The notes below the pieces were generated by a model, which had not been told where the DNA came from, did no database searches, and saw nothing but the letters and a program-made list of their open reading frames with translations. DNA of 64,000 nucleotides. Source: Mesorhizobium sp. B2-1-1. Lineage in GTDB: Bacteria; Pseudomonadota; Alphaproteobacteria; Rhizobiales; Rhizobiaceae. The stretch covers positions 4,595,501 to 4,659,500 of the forward strand of contig NZ_CP083954.1 of assembly GCF_006442975.2 (NCBI RefSeq). The letters run 5' to 3'. Shown here one piece after another: positions 1 to 9,112 of this stretch (within the stretch, counting starts at the first letter, position 1; each line of letters opens with the position of its first letter). Position numbers and translations under genes: made by a program.

Positions 1-182
1 AGGAACTGATGGAGCGGCTGTCGGCGCTGACGGTCGATCGTTTGACCGACCTGTCGTCACGGCTGTTCTCGACCAAACCGACGCTTACCGCTGTAGGGCC
101 CGTGGGTACGCTGGCGCCATACGAAGCGATCCTCGATTCGCTTCCGGGCACGCCCACCACGGCCCGCAAGCTCGCCGTCTAA
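1..182 (+). CDS. M16 family metallopeptidase, C-terminal fragment
   Basis: The reading frame is open from the window edge to a TAA at 180-182 and gives the last 59 residues of a protein whose start lies outside. The segment contains LSSRLFSTKPTLTAVGPVG, which matches the end of processing-peptidase-like M16 zinc proteases, where a strand ending in AVGP is typical. The catalytic HxxEH motif would lie upstream and cannot be seen. A GNAT gene follows 15 bases downstream on the same strand, so the two may be co-transcribed. The family call rests on a short segment only. Confidence 0.6.
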   Translation, partial: ELMERLSALTVDRLTDLSSRLFSTKPTLTAVGPVGTLAPYEAILDSLPGTPTTARKLAV

Positions 183-197
183 GCCCGCACAAGCGCC

Positions 198-794
198 GTG
201 TTCGCGCTCCCTTTCTTTCGCCGCGACCTGCCGGCACTGAAGGGCGACCGCGTGACGCTGCGCGTGCCGTTCACCAATGACTACCGGGAGTGGTCGGCGG
301 TGCGCGGCGAGAGCCGGGCCTTTCTAGAACCATGGGAGCCGCGCTGGGCGCCGGACGAGCTTGACCGGGCGGCATGGCGGCTGCGCATCAGCCGTTACCG
401 CGAGGACTATGCGCAAGGGACGGCGATCGCCTTCTTCATATTCGAGAAATCGAGCGGCAGGTTGGCTGGCGGAATTACGCTCGGCAACATACGCCACGGG
501 GTCTCGCAAAGCGGGCATGTCGGCTACTGGATCGGCGAGCGCTTCGGCGGCCGTGGCCTGATGACCGACGCCGTCAAGGTCGTGACCCGCTTCGCCTTCG
601 ATACGCTGAGGTTGCACCGGATCGAAGCGGCCTGTATTCCCGACAATATCAGGTCGATCCGTGTGCTTGAAAAAGCCGGATTCCGGCGCGAAGGACTTCT
701 GCGATCCTACCTCAGGATCAATGGCATCTGGCAGGACCACTACCTCTACGCCCGGATCGCGGACGATCCGCCAGGCGCTGGAACGAAGGACTGA
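198..794 (+). CDS. GNAT family N-acetyltransferase, RimJ/RimL type
   Basis: This 198-residue protein starts at GTG. It has the fold signature of RimJ/RimL acetyltransferases: an N-terminal segment with RVTLRVP, a central GHVGYWIGERFGGRGLMTDAV stretch in which the RGLMTDA part corresponds to the acetyl-CoA pyrophosphate loop, and a C-terminal HRIEAACIPDNIRSIRVLEK motif typical of the group. Such enzymes acetylate protein N-termini such as ribosomal protein L7/L12 or S5, or small molecules. The substrate here cannot be inferred. It lies directly after the M16 peptidase and its stop is only 3 bases before the start of the next gene, suggesting a shared transcript. Confidence 0.85.
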   Translation: MFALPFFRRDLPALKGDRVTLRVPFTNDYREWSAVRGESRAFLEPWEPRWAPDELDRAAWRLRISRYREDYAQGTAIAFFIFEKSSGRLAGGITLGNIRHGVSQSGHVGYWIGERFGGRGLMTDAVKVVTRFAFDTLRLHRIEAACIPDNIRSIRVLEKAGFRREGLLRSYLRINGIWQDHYLYARIADDPPGAGTKD

Positions 795-797
795 TTT

Positions 798-3686
798 TTG
801 ACGAAATTCCTGCGCAACGGGCCGCTGTTCGCCTTTGTCCTCGCGACGATCCTGACGCTGTGCGCGGCGTCCTCGGCCTTTGCCGTCGAACCGATCAAGA
901 TCGCTCGCGACGATGTCGCGCTCGATCTGTCCGGCGCCGTGGAAATCTACCGCAACCAGGGCGAAAACTTCCAGGTTTCGACCGCGCCCGGGCCCGACGG
1001 CATCGTACGACGCATCGAGGTCGAGGCCAATGACGCCCGTTCCACCGGCGACTGGGCCGTGTTCGCGCTTGCCAACACCACCGACCAGCAGCTCGATCGG
1101 CTGATCGTGGCGCCGCATTTCCGACTGGTCAATTCCGGCATCTTCTGGCCGGATCTCGGCTCGACCCGTATCGCCGCCATCACGCCCAGCGAAGGCTTTG
1201 CGCTCGACCGCCAGAGCAGCCCGGACGCCGACGTCTTCCGGGTGACGCTGAACCCGGGAACGGTGATCACCTTCATCGCCGAACTCGCCTCGCCCAAGCT
1301 GCCGCAGGTCTATCTCTGGGACCCGGAATCCTACAAGGACTCAGTCAATTCCTACACGCTGTTCCGCGGCATCGTCATCGGCATCGCCGGGCTTCTCGCG
1401 CTGTTCCTGACCATCCTGTTCGTGGTCAAGGGAACCTCCATGTTCCCTGCGACCGCAGCACTCGCCTGGGCCGTGCTTGCCTATATCTGCGTCGATTTCG
1501 GCTTCCTCAACAAGATCATCGAGATATCGCCCGGCAACGAGCAGATGTGGCGGGCGGGAACGGAGGTGGCCCTGGCGGCGACCTTCGTGGTGTTCCTGTT
1601 CGCCTATCTCAATCTCAATCGATGGCACGGCCATTTCAGCTATGGGGCGCTGGTCTGGATCCTTGGCCTGCTCTTGATCGCCGGCGTCGCCATCGTCGAC
1701 CCGGCGGTTGCCGCGGGCATCGCCAGGCTGTCCTTCGCCGCCACCGCGCTGACCGGGCTCGGCCTGATCATCTTCCTCGGCATACGCGGTTATGATCGCG
1801 CGATCATGCTTGTGCCCAGTTGGGTGATGGTGCTGTTGTGGCTATGCGGATCGTGGATGGCGATAACCGGCATGCTCGACAACGACATCGCCCAGCCGGC
1901 GCTTGGCGGCGGTCTGATCCTCATCATCCTGCTGATCGGCTTCACCGTCATGCAGCATGCCTTCGCCGGAGGCGCGCTGCACCAGGGCCTGTTCTCCGAC
2001 CTCGAGCGGCAGGCGCTGGCGGTGGCCGGCTCGGGCGACACGGTGTGGGACTGGGACGTGCTGCGCGACCGCGTCGTCACCAAGCCCGACGTCAGCATCC
2101 AGCTCGGCCTCGCCCCCAACAGCCTGGGGGGTGCCGCCCGCAACTGGCTGCCGGTGCTGCATGTCGATGACCGCGACACGTTCCGCACCACGCTCGACGT
2201 GGTGCTCGAGCACCGTCGCGGCAAGGTGGCGCAGAACTTCCGGTTGCGCGGCGCCGACGGCCACTATCACTGGTTTGCGCTGCGCGCGCGCCCGGTTATC
2301 GGATCGGACGGTGAGGTCATCCGCTGTGTCGGCACCATGGTTGACGTCACCGAGCAGAAAAAATCCGAGGAGAGGCTGCTGCACGACGCGGTGCACGACA
2401 ACCTCACCGGCCTGCCCAATCGCGAATTGTTCATGAACCGGCTCGAGGCGATCATCTCGATCGCACGGACCGAAGAGAAGGTGCGCCCGACCGTCTTCGT
2501 CATCGACATCGACCGCTTCAAGCAGGTCAATGACGGGCTCGGCATCTCGGCCGGCGACACCATCCTGCTCACCATCGCGCGACGCCTGCACCGGCTCTTG
2601 AAGCCGAAGGACTCGCTGTCACGCTTCGCCGGCGACCAGTTCGCCTTGATGCTGCTTTCCGAGCAGGACCCGGCCCGCATCGCGGCGGTGGCGGACGCCA
2701 TCAAGCATGCCATCAACGCCCCGATCACCTTTGCCAAGCGCGAGATCGTGCTGACCGCCTCGATCGGGCTGATCACCTGGACCTCGGCGCAGACCTCGGC
2801 CGAGGACATGGTCAAGGACGCCGAGCTTGCCATGCATCAGGCCAAGCGCTTCGGCGGCGACAGGATCGAACCGTTCCGCCCGGCCTTCCGCACCGTCGGC
2901 ACCGATCGGCTGCAGTTCGAATCCGACCTGCGCCGTGCCATCGAACGGCGCGAATTCACGCTTGCCTACCAGCCGATCGTTCGGCTGGAAGACGGCAGCG
3001 TCGCCGGCTTCGAGGCATTGCTGCGCTGGGACCATCCGCGCCGCGGCATGATCCCGCCGGCGGATTTCATTCCTGTCGCCGAAAGCTGCGGGCTGATCGT
3101 ACAGCTTGGGCTGTTCGCCATGCAGCAGGCCGCCGAGGATCTGGCGGCATGGCAAAAGCAGATCGGCGACGCGCCGCTGTCGGTTTCGGTCAACCTTTCC
3201 AGCCGCCAGCTCATCCGCCGCGACCTGGTCAGCGACGTCCGCTCCGTGATTGCGCGGGCCAATCTGAAGCCGCGCTGCTTCCGGCTCGAGCTCACGGAAT
3301 CGCTGGTTATGGACAATCCCGAGCAGACTGCCCATGTGCTGACCAAGCTGAAGCAGCTCGGCATCGGCCTGTCGCTGGACGATTTCGGTACCGGCTATTC
3401 TTCGCTCGCCTATCTGACGCGCTTTCCCTTCGACACGATCAAGATCGACAAGAGTTTCGTGGACGACAGCACGCCCAAACGCGCCGTGCTGCTCAAATCC
3501 ATGGTCAGCATGGCGCATGAGCTCGGCCTGTCGGTGGTCGCCGAAGGCATTTCGGACGAGCGCGACGCGCTGGAGCTGCGCCAGATGGGCTGCGAATATG
3601 TGCAGAGCTTCATGTTCGGCGCCCCGATGCCCGGGGATCAGGTGCTGAAGACGCTGAAGGAACAGTATCCGCTGACGCAGGCGTAG
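798..3686 (+). CDS. Membrane GGDEF-EAL protein with 7TM and PAS regions, probable c-di-GMP phosphodiesterase
   Basis: This is a 962-residue cyclic-di-GMP signalling protein with a TTG start chosen because it is followed by a clean signal peptide ending at SSAFA. An extracytoplasmic region (about 30-185) precedes a seven-helix membrane block (about 190-395), resembling 7TMR-DISM receptors. A PAS-like domain follows (about 405-520, ending in GTMVDVTEQKK), then GGDEF (530-685) and EAL (700-945). The GGDEF signature is degenerate, reading AGDQF near residue 611, so cyclase activity is doubtful. The EAL domain looks intact: EALLRW, NLSSRQL, ELTES, DDFGTGYSS, IKIDKSF and VVAEGI are all present. Hydrolysis of c-di-GMP is therefore the likelier output, with GGDEF perhaps binding GTP as a regulator. 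Confidence 0.9.
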   Translation: MTKFLRNGPLFAFVLATILTLCAASSAFAVEPIKIARDDVALDLSGAVEIYRNQGENFQVSTAPGPDGIVRRIEVEANDARSTGDWAVFALANTTDQQLDRLIVAPHFRLVNSGIFWPDLGSTRIAAITPSEGFALDRQSSPDADVFRVTLNPGTVITFIAELASPKLPQVYLWDPESYKDSVNSYTLFRGIVIGIAGLLALFLTILFVVKGTSMFPATAALAWAVLAYICVDFGFLNKIIEISPGNEQMWRAGTEVALAATFVVFLFAYLNLNRWHGHFSYGALVWILGLLLIAGVAIVDPAVAAGIARLSFAATALTGLGLIIFLGIRGYDRAIMLVPSWVMVLLWLCGSWMAITGMLDNDIAQPALGGGLILIILLIGFTVMQHAFAGGALHQGLFSDLERQALAVAGSGDTVWDWDVLRDRVVTKPDVSIQLGLAPNSLGGAARNWLPVLHVDDRDTFRTTLDVVLEHRRGKVAQNFRLRGADGHYHWFALRARPVIGSDGEVIRCVGTMVDVTEQKKSEERLLHDAVHDNLTGLPNRELFMNRLEAIISIARTEEKVRPTVFVIDIDRFKQVNDGLGISAGDTILLTIARRLHRLLKPKDSLSRFAGDQFALMLLSEQDPARIAAVADAIKHAINAPITFAKREIVLTASIGLITWTSAQTSAEDMVKDAELAMHQAKRFGGDRIEPFRPAFRTVGTDRLQFESDLRRAIERREFTLAYQPIVRLEDGSVAGFEALLRWDHPRRGMIPPADFIPVAESCGLIVQLGLFAMQQAAEDLAAWQKQIGDAPLSVSVNLSSRQLIRRDLVSDVRSVIARANLKPRCFRLELTESLVMDNPEQTAHVLTKLKQLGIGLSLDDFGTGYSSLAYLTRFPFDTIKIDKSFVDDSTPKRAVLLKSMVSMAHELGLSVVAEGISDERDALELRQMGCEYVQSFMFGAPMPGDQVLKTLKEQYPLTQA

Positions 3687-3708
3687 TTGGCTTTCACGCC
3701 GCTGGAGC

Positions 3709-4317
3709 TCAGGCGTGGCCGGCCGCTACACTCAAATGCGCGAGGTCGATGCCGATCGAGGCGAGAATCCGGTCGTATTTGCGCTCGATGTCGGTATCGA
3801 ACAGAAGCTCCGGAGTGGCCGGACAGGTCAGCCAGCCGTTTTCGGCTATCTCGGTTTCCAACTGGCCGGCGCCCCAACCCGAATAGCCCAGCGCCATCAG
3901 CGCGTGACGGGGTCCCCGGCCCGACGATATGGCGCGCAATATGTCGACGGTCGCGGTCAGGCAGACATCGTCGGAAACGGTCAGCGAAGACTCCACCCGG
4001 TAATCGCCCGTATGCAGCACGAAGCCGCGGCTGCGGTCGACGGGCCCACCATTGCGAACGACGAAATCACGGGTACGGGCGGGCAACCGGATCGCCTCGT
4101 GCTCGTTCATGATGCCAAGTTGCACCAAAAGGTCCGGAAACAGCATCTGCTGCGTCTGGTTGATGATCAGGCCCATCGCGCCCTCATCGCTGTGGGCGCA
4201 AATGTAGATGACCGAGCGCGTGAAACGGTCGTCCTTCATGCCAGGCATGGCGATGAGGAACTGATCGTCGAGAAAGCCACTGCCGGCGGCCGTCTTCTTG
4301 TGGCGCAACAAGTCCAT
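3709..4317 (-). CDS. YqgE/AlgH family protein (UPF0301)
   Basis: The protein is 202 residues when started at [20 protein letters not shown]. An in-frame extension upstream to 4452 is not family-like and was left out. The family core is clear: [14 protein letters not shown], a [26 protein letters not shown] block and [20 protein letters not shown]. The family is widespread and named after AlgH of Pseudomonas, where it affects alginate expression, but its biochemical role is not established. It converges with the GGDEF-EAL gene (22-base gap) and is divergent from the DsbD-like gene. Confidence 0.92.
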   Translation of the reverse strand: MDLLRHKKTAAGSGFLDDQFLIAMPGMKDDRFTRSVIYICAHSDEGAMGLIINQTQQMLFPDLLVQLGIMNEHEAIRLPARTRDFVVRNGGPVDRSRGFVLHTGDYRVESSLTVSDDVCLTATVDILRAISSGRGPRHALMALGYSGWGAGQLETEIAENGWLTCPATPELLFDTDIERKYDRILASIGIDLAHLSVAAGHA

Positions 4318-4486
4318 GATCAGAGGGTAACGCGTTTCCCGGGCGCCGAAAAGATGTACCGCGCCGGTTTTCGACCAAGCCCGTGCCGCAGGCCGATCAT
4401 TACCTGCGGCAAAGGTCACGCAAATATGATACCGGCAAGACCATGAAATCATTGCACGGCCATGAACGGACGATCAAATCATCCCC

Positions 4487-5293
4487 ATGCAAAGCTTGAA
4501 AATCCTGTTGCTCGGCGCCGTTATCGGATCGGCAATCACACTGCCAGCCGCCGCCTCTTCGTCCGCCTGGTACAACAGCGAAGGCGGCAAGGTACGGCTG
4601 GTGACGAGCGGCAAGCCCGACGATGCCGGCCGCATTCGGGGCGTTCTCGACATAGCGCTCAAGCCTGGCTGGAAGACTTATTGGCGCGACCCGGGCGACG
4701 CGGGCGTGCCGCCGCAACTCGATATCTCGGCCAGCACCAACATTTCCGATGCCAGCCTTTCCTTCCCGGCGCCGAAGCGTCATGACGACGGCTACGGCAA
4801 ATGGGCGGGCTACGACTATCCGGTCTCGCTGCCGGTGACGTTCACGCTGTCGGCCGCGAAGGATCCGTCCGTCATCGACGCCGACATTTTCCTTGGCATT
4901 TGCGAGACGATATGCATCCCTGTGCAGACGCGGCTGACCGTCGACCCCGGCTCCGACCCGGACAATGCCGAGGACGCGGAGCTGGTCAAGGCGAGCTTCG
5001 CCGCCTTGCCCGCGCCGGCAAGATCCGACTTCGGCATCAACGTGCTGCCGGGCGACCATGAAACGCTGGTTGTGGAGGCGAGCTTTCCCGGCGATCCGGA
5101 AGCGGCGGACTTCTTCGTCGCAGGAGACCGCGACTACATGTTCGGTTCGCCGGCCCGTAGCCAGAAGGACGGCAAGCTGGTCTTCACTGTGCCGATCCTC
5201 GACCGGCCATCGACGACACCCACGGATGGCGGACTTCACTATACGCTGACGAGTTCGGCAGGCGCGGTCGAAGGGCTCTTGCCTTTCCCTTGA
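4487..5293 (+). CDS. Stand-alone DsbD-alpha (thiol:disulfide interchange) domain protein
   Basis: This 268-residue secreted protein has a signal peptide (cleavage near PAAASS) followed by a region matching the N-terminal periplasmic domain of DsbD/ScsB: LKPGWKTYWRDPGDAGVPPQ and KWAGYDYPVSLPVTF. The redox cysteine pair appears in DADIFLGICETICIPVQT, as CxxxC. The membrane and thioredoxin domains of a full DsbD are absent, so it must receive electrons from a separate transporter or act alone. It is followed on the same strand by a peroxiredoxin and may belong to a thiol-redox group. The precise partner is unknown. Confidence 0.85.
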   Translation: MQSLKILLLGAVIGSAITLPAAASSSAWYNSEGGKVRLVTSGKPDDAGRIRGVLDIALKPGWKTYWRDPGDAGVPPQLDISASTNISDASLSFPAPKRHDDGYGKWAGYDYPVSLPVTFTLSAAKDPSVIDADIFLGICETICIPVQTRLTVDPGSDPDNAEDAELVKASFAALPAPARSDFGINVLPGDHETLVVEASFPGDPEAADFFVAGDRDYMFGSPARSQKDGKLVFTVPILDRPSTTPTDGGLHYTLTSSAGAVEGLLPFP

Positions 5294-5379
5294 TCCAGCC
5301 CCTCTGCGATGGTTGCGGGAAACCGCATAGTTCGCTACCCAAGGCTACGTCCTTCCCCATTCTCCCAAGCGAGGAACTC

Positions 5380-5862
5380 ATGACCATTTCCGCTGGCGAC
5401 AGACTGCCCGATACGACGTTCAAGACGATGACTGCCGACGGTCCCAAGCCGATCACGACGGCCGAGATTTTTGCGGGAAAGAAGGTCGTGCTGTTTGCTG
5501 TGCCTGGCGCCTTCACGCCGACCTGCAGCAACAATCATTTGCCGGGCTACCTGGAGAACCGCGACGCCATCCTGGCGCGCGGTGTCGATACGGTCGCCGT
5601 GGTTTCGGTCAACGACGTCCATGTCATGGGCGCCTGGGCACGCTTCACCGGCGGTGAAGGCAAGATCCTGTTCCTCGCCGACGGCAATGGCGACTTCGCC
5701 AAGGCGATCGGCCTCGACGCCGACTTCTCCGGCGGAGGCATGGGTCTTCGGTCGAGGCGGTTTTCAATGATCGTCGATGACGGCAAGGTCACCGCCCTCA
5801 ATGTCGAGACCAAGCCCGGCGTCGATGAATCCGGCGCCGCCAAGATCCTCGAACTGCTCTGA
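5380..5862 (+). CDS. Peroxiredoxin, Prx5 (redoxin) type
   Basis: This is a 160-residue thiol peroxidase that reduces hydrogen peroxide and alkyl hydroperoxides. The start at 5380 is preceded by GAGGAA and begins MTISAGDRLPDTTF, the usual beginning of Prx5 enzymes. An in-frame extension to 5290 is not supported. The peroxidatic cysteine is Cys49 in PGAFTPTCSNNHLPGY, with the conserved Pro and Thr. It is the only cysteine in the protein, so this is a 1-Cys enzyme that needs an external thiol for recycling. The upstream DsbD-alpha protein is probably periplasmic whereas this enzyme has no signal peptide, so direct coupling is unlikely. Confidence 0.93.
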   Translation: MTISAGDRLPDTTFKTMTADGPKPITTAEIFAGKKVVLFAVPGAFTPTCSNNHLPGYLENRDAILARGVDTVAVVSVNDVHVMGAWARFTGGEGKILFLADGNGDFAKAIGLDADFSGGGMGLRSRRFSMIVDDGKVTALNVETKPGVDESGAAKILELL

Positions 5863-5864
5863 CC

Positions 5865-6344
5865 ATGACGTTCGACATCGTCTGGCGTAGCGTGGCGATC
5901 GGCGTCGGCGCCACGCTGCTGATGGATATCTGGGCCTTTCTTCTCTACAAGATGTTCGGTCAAGCACGGCCGAACTGGGCCCCCGTTGGCCGCTGGGTCT
6001 GGCATTTACGGGAAAAAGTCTTTCACGACGATATTGGCGATGCGACGCCCTATGTACACGAATCGGCTTTGGGCTGGGCCTTTCACTATTTTGTCGGCAT
6101 CGTCTACGGCATCATCCTTGTCGTGGTGGCCGGAGCGGGCTGGCTTGTCGCGCCGACTTTCCTGCCGGCTTTCATCCTCGGCATGGTCACGGTCGGCGCC
6201 GGCTGGTTCCTGCTGGCGCCCGGCATGGGCGCGGGCTGGGCAGCGTCGAAGCGGCCCAACCCGATGAAGGTACGGGCGCTGAATCTGGTGTCACACACAG
6301 TGTTCGCTTTCGGACTCTACGGTACGGCGCTGCTGATCCGCTGA
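5865..6344 (+). CDS. DUF2938 family membrane protein
   Basis: This 159-residue protein of unknown function begins two bases after the peroxiredoxin stop, so co-translation is likely. It has four hydrophobic segments (about residues 5-30, 70-90, 98-120 and 135-158). The family signature includes GATLLMDIW near the N-terminus, a WAPVGRW segment, HESALGWAFHYFVGIVYG in the middle and an APGMGAGWAASKRPNP loop before the last helix. DUF2938 proteins are predicted integral membrane proteins with no assigned activity. Confidence 0.85.
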   Translation: MTFDIVWRSVAIGVGATLLMDIWAFLLYKMFGQARPNWAPVGRWVWHLREKVFHDDIGDATPYVHESALGWAFHYFVGIVYGIILVVVAGAGWLVAPTFLPAFILGMVTVGAGWFLLAPGMGAGWAASKRPNPMKVRALNLVSHTVFAFGLYGTALLIR

Positions 6345-6516
6345 GGATCTGCGGCTGTGCCGGCCTGCCGATCGGCCGCCACCCGTGGACAATTCGGCGC
6401 GCGTCGTCCCATTCCGGCACCGGAATCTTGGCGTCCACCTGAACCTGGGGATGCGTCACATAGTGCAGGCCCGGCATGACAGAGATCCCAGCCTGGGGAT
6501 GGTGCCGCCCCGGAAT

Positions 6517-7050
6517 TCAATAGCTTTGGGTCGAACGCCGCGCCTTTGCCACCGCCGGCTGCTTGGACTGCGAGACCGGCTTGGGTGGGGTAGAAACAAG
6601 CCTGACCGGGCCCTTCTTGAACGGCGCCATGCCCTCACGAGCGAGTTCGTCGGCGCGTTCGTTCTCGGTATGGCCGGCATGGCCCTTGACCCAGATCCAG
6701 GTGACCTTGTGACGCCGATTGGCTTCATCCAGCGCCTGCCAGAGTTCGCCGTTCTTGACGGGCTTCTTGTCGGCGGTCTTCCAGCCGTTCTTCTTCCAGC
6801 CATGGATCCACTTTGAAATGCCGTCCATGACATATTTGCTGTCGGTGTGAAGATCGACGGTGCAAGGCTCCTTGAGCGCATTCAGCGCCGAGATGGCGGC
6901 AAGCAATTCCATGCGGTTGTTGGTCGTCTCGGCCTCGCCACCCGATAGTTCCTTGGTGGCGCCGTTGAAGCGCAGGATCGCGCCCCAGCCGCCCGGGCCG
7001 GGATTGCCCGAACAGGCGCCATCGGTGAAGATCTCAACGTGTTTGCTCAT
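6517..7050 (-). CDS. rnhA: Ribonuclease HI
   Basis: This 177-residue enzyme cleaves the RNA strand of RNA-DNA hybrids, removing R-loops and replication primers. The four catalytic acids fall at the same numbers as in E. coli RNase HI: Asp10 ([16 protein letters not shown]), Glu48 (NNRMELLAA), Asp70 ([11 protein letters not shown]) and Asp134 (NERADELA). [15 protein letters not shown] carries the flexible histidine. About 30 extra basic residues at the C-terminus follow the catalytic domain, as is common in rhizobia. Its start overlaps the end of thrB by four bases (ATGA), indicating translational coupling. Confidence 0.97.
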   Translation of the reverse strand: MSKHVEIFTDGACSGNPGPGGWGAILRFNGATKELSGGEAETTNNRMELLAAISALNALKEPCTVDLHTDSKYVMDGISKWIHGWKKNGWKTADKKPVKNGELWQALDEANRRHKVTWIWVKGHAGHTENERADELAREGMAPFKKGPVRLVSTPPKPVSQSKQPAVAKARRSTQSY

Positions 7051-8009
7051 GCCAGCCCATATTCCGAAGCAGATTTGATCGTCCGATGAAACCGCATTCT
7101 CCTGATGTATTCGGTCGGATCGCGTTTCATCACCAGCCCGCCATCGGGAACGGTCAGCCAGTCATACAGCCGGGTCAGCATGAAACGCAGCGCCGAGCCC
7201 CGTGCCAGCATCGGAAGTGCTGCCTTTTCCTGATTACTCAGAGGCCGCACATCCTGGTAGCCGGCAAGCAACGCCTTGCCCTTGGTGAGATTGAAGGAAA
7301 AATCCTTCTCGAAACACCAGGCGTTCAGGCATGTGGCGACGTCATAGGCGTAGAGGTCGTTGCAAGCGAAATAAAAATCAATCAAGCCGGAGAGCTTCTC
7401 GCCGAGAAAGAACACATTGTCCGGGAAAAGATCGGCATGGATGATGCCTTCCGGGAGACCCTTCGGCCAATTCCGCTCGAAGTCGGCGAAGTCGACGTCG
7501 ACTTCGGCCGCAAGGCCCGGCTCGACCTCATCGGCACGGTCGCGAGCTGCCGACCAGAGCTTGCGCCAGCCGTCGATGGCGAGCGCATTGGGGCGGGTCA
7601 TCGGAAAGTCGGCACCGGCCAGATGCAGGGAGGCCAGCGCCTTGCCGACCTCGGCGCAATGGACCGATGTCGGCCGCCGGAGCGAGAGACCCTCGAGGAA
7701 AGTGATGATGACGGCCGGCCGGCCCGCCAGCGTGCCGATGACGCTGCCGTCATGCGCGGTTACCGGCAGCGGGCAGGACACGCCCTTTTTGGCGAGATGG
7801 CCCATCAACCCGAGGAAAAACGGCAGATCCGCCTTTTCGACCCGTCTTTCATAGAGCGTCAGGATGTAGGAGCCGCTGGAGGTGTGCAGCAAAAAATTCG
7901 AGTTCTCGGTGCCCTCCGCGATCCCCTTGTAGGAGAGGAGATCGCCGACTGGGTAGTGCTTCAGGAATGCGCCGAGTTCGCCTTCCGCAACGTCGGTGTA
8001 GACCGCCAT
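7047..8009 (-). CDS. thrB: Homoserine kinase (ThrB, aminoglycoside-phosphotransferase fold)
   Basis: This 320-residue enzyme phosphorylates homoserine in threonine synthesis. It belongs to the alphaproteobacterial APH-fold type and not the GHMP type. It begins [24 protein letters not shown], has the GTENSNFLL nucleotide-loop segment, the catalytic-loop motif [13 protein letters not shown] near residue 190, and [18 protein letters not shown] with the metal-binding Asp. It sits between ispH and rnhA with five bases to ispH and a four-base overlap to rnhA, forming a tight three-gene unit. Confidence 0.95.
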   Translation of the reverse strand: MAVYTDVAEGELGAFLKHYPVGDLLSYKGIAEGTENSNFLLHTSSGSYILTLYERRVEKADLPFFLGLMGHLAKKGVSCPLPVTAHDGSVIGTLAGRPAVIITFLEGLSLRRPTSVHCAEVGKALASLHLAGADFPMTRPNALAIDGWRKLWSAARDRADEVEPGLAAEVDVDFADFERNWPKGLPEGIIHADLFPDNVFFLGEKLSGLIDFYFACNDLYAYDVATCLNAWCFEKDFSFNLTKGKALLAGYQDVRPLSNQEKAALPMLARGSALRFMLTRLYDWLTVPDGGLVMKRDPTEYIRRMRFHRTIKSASEYGLA

Positions 8010-8014
8010 GTGCC

Positions 8015-9025
8015 TTACGGCGCCCCGTTGACGAAAGCCATGTCGGCCGCCGTCAGTTCGACATCGCGCAGTACCCGCATGACGGGAAAATCCTCCGTTT
8101 CGGTGGCCGTGATGGCCAGGTCGATCGTGACATCGAAGCGCTGGCGGAATGCATCGATGATCTCGTCGACGATGATCTCCGGGGCGGATGCCCCCGCCGA
8201 CAGACCGAGCGTCGAGATGTCGCCGATGTCATCCCACGGAATCTCGGCGGCGCGCTGCACGAGAAGCGACATCGCAGCCCCCGCACGCTCAGCCACTTCG
8301 ACAAGACGCCGCGAATTGGAGGAATTGGGCGCGCCGACGATCAGGTAGAGATCGGCGCCCGCGGCTGTATCCTTGACCGCTTCCTGACGGTTCGTGGTGG
8401 CATAGCAGATCGATTCCGCCGCCGGCGCCTTCAGGTCGGGAAAGCGGTCCTGCAGCGCGCGGATGATGCCGGCCGTGTCCTCGACCGATAGCGTGGTCTG
8501 GGTGACGAAGCCGAGCGCCTTCGGGTCCGCCGGCGCAAGCCTCGCGGCATCGGCTTCGGTCTCGATCAGCGTTACCGCACCCTCCGGCAATTGTCCCATC
8601 GTGCCGATCACCTCGGGATGTCCGGCATGGCCGATCAGGAGCACGTGGCGGCCGAGCCGCTGGTGGCGCATCGCTTGCTTGTGGACCTTGGAGACCAGCG
8701 GACAGGTGGCGTCGAGATAGAACAAATTGCGCGCTTGGGCATCCGCCGGTACCGACTTCGGCACGCCATGCGCGGAAAAGACGACCGGCGACTGCCGATG
8801 TTCGGCCGGAATTTCCGAAAGTTCCTCGATAAAGACGGCGCCAAGGCTTTGCAGACCCTCGACGACATAGCGGTTGTGCACGATCTCATGGCGGACATAG
8901 ACCGGCGCGCCATATTTCTTCAGCGCCAGCACGACGATCTGGATAGCACGGTCGACGCCGGCGCAAAAACCGCGCGGCTGGCAGAGGCGGATCGTCAGAG
9001 AAGGCTTTGTCGTGGTCTGAAGCAT
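8015..9025 (-). CDS. ispH: 4-hydroxy-3-methylbut-2-enyl diphosphate reductase
   Basis: This 336-residue iron-sulfur enzyme catalyses the last step of the MEP isoprenoid pathway, giving IPP and DMAPP. The three cluster-ligating cysteines are visible at Cys21 ([13 protein letters not shown]), Cys108 ([14 protein letters not shown]) and Cys207 ([11 protein letters not shown]). The substrate-binding [17 protein letters not shown] and TQTTLS segments are also present. Further MEP genes, dxs and ispE, lie elsewhere in this window. It is the first gene of the ispH-thrB-rnhA run, 87 bases downstream of the SURF1 gene, and could also receive read-through from the oxidase operon. Confidence 0.97.
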   Translation of the reverse strand: MLQTTTKPSLTIRLCQPRGFCAGVDRAIQIVVLALKKYGAPVYVRHEIVHNRYVVEGLQSLGAVFIEELSEIPAEHRQSPVVFSAHGVPKSVPADAQARNLFYLDATCPLVSKVHKQAMRHQRLGRHVLLIGHAGHPEVIGTMGQLPEGAVTLIETEADAARLAPADPKALGFVTQTTLSVEDTAGIIRALQDRFPDLKAPAAESICYATTNRQEAVKDTAAGADLYLIVGAPNSSNSRRLVEVAERAGAAMSLLVQRAAEIPWDDIGDISTLGLSAGASAPEIIVDEIIDAFRQRFDVTIDLAITATETEDFPVMRVLRDVELTAADMAFVNGAP

Positions 9026-9112
9026 GAATCCGGGCCGTTTGATCAGAGCCGAAATGAGGTGCCTACCCCCGTCCTGTCAAGGGCGATGGCCCTTCAAGCG
9101 GGTCGGTCGCGC

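Noticed and set aside
9079..9094. Small hairpin AAGGGC/GCCCTT between SURF1 and ispH
   Set aside because: Short stem, no T-run; likely chance in GC-rich sequence.
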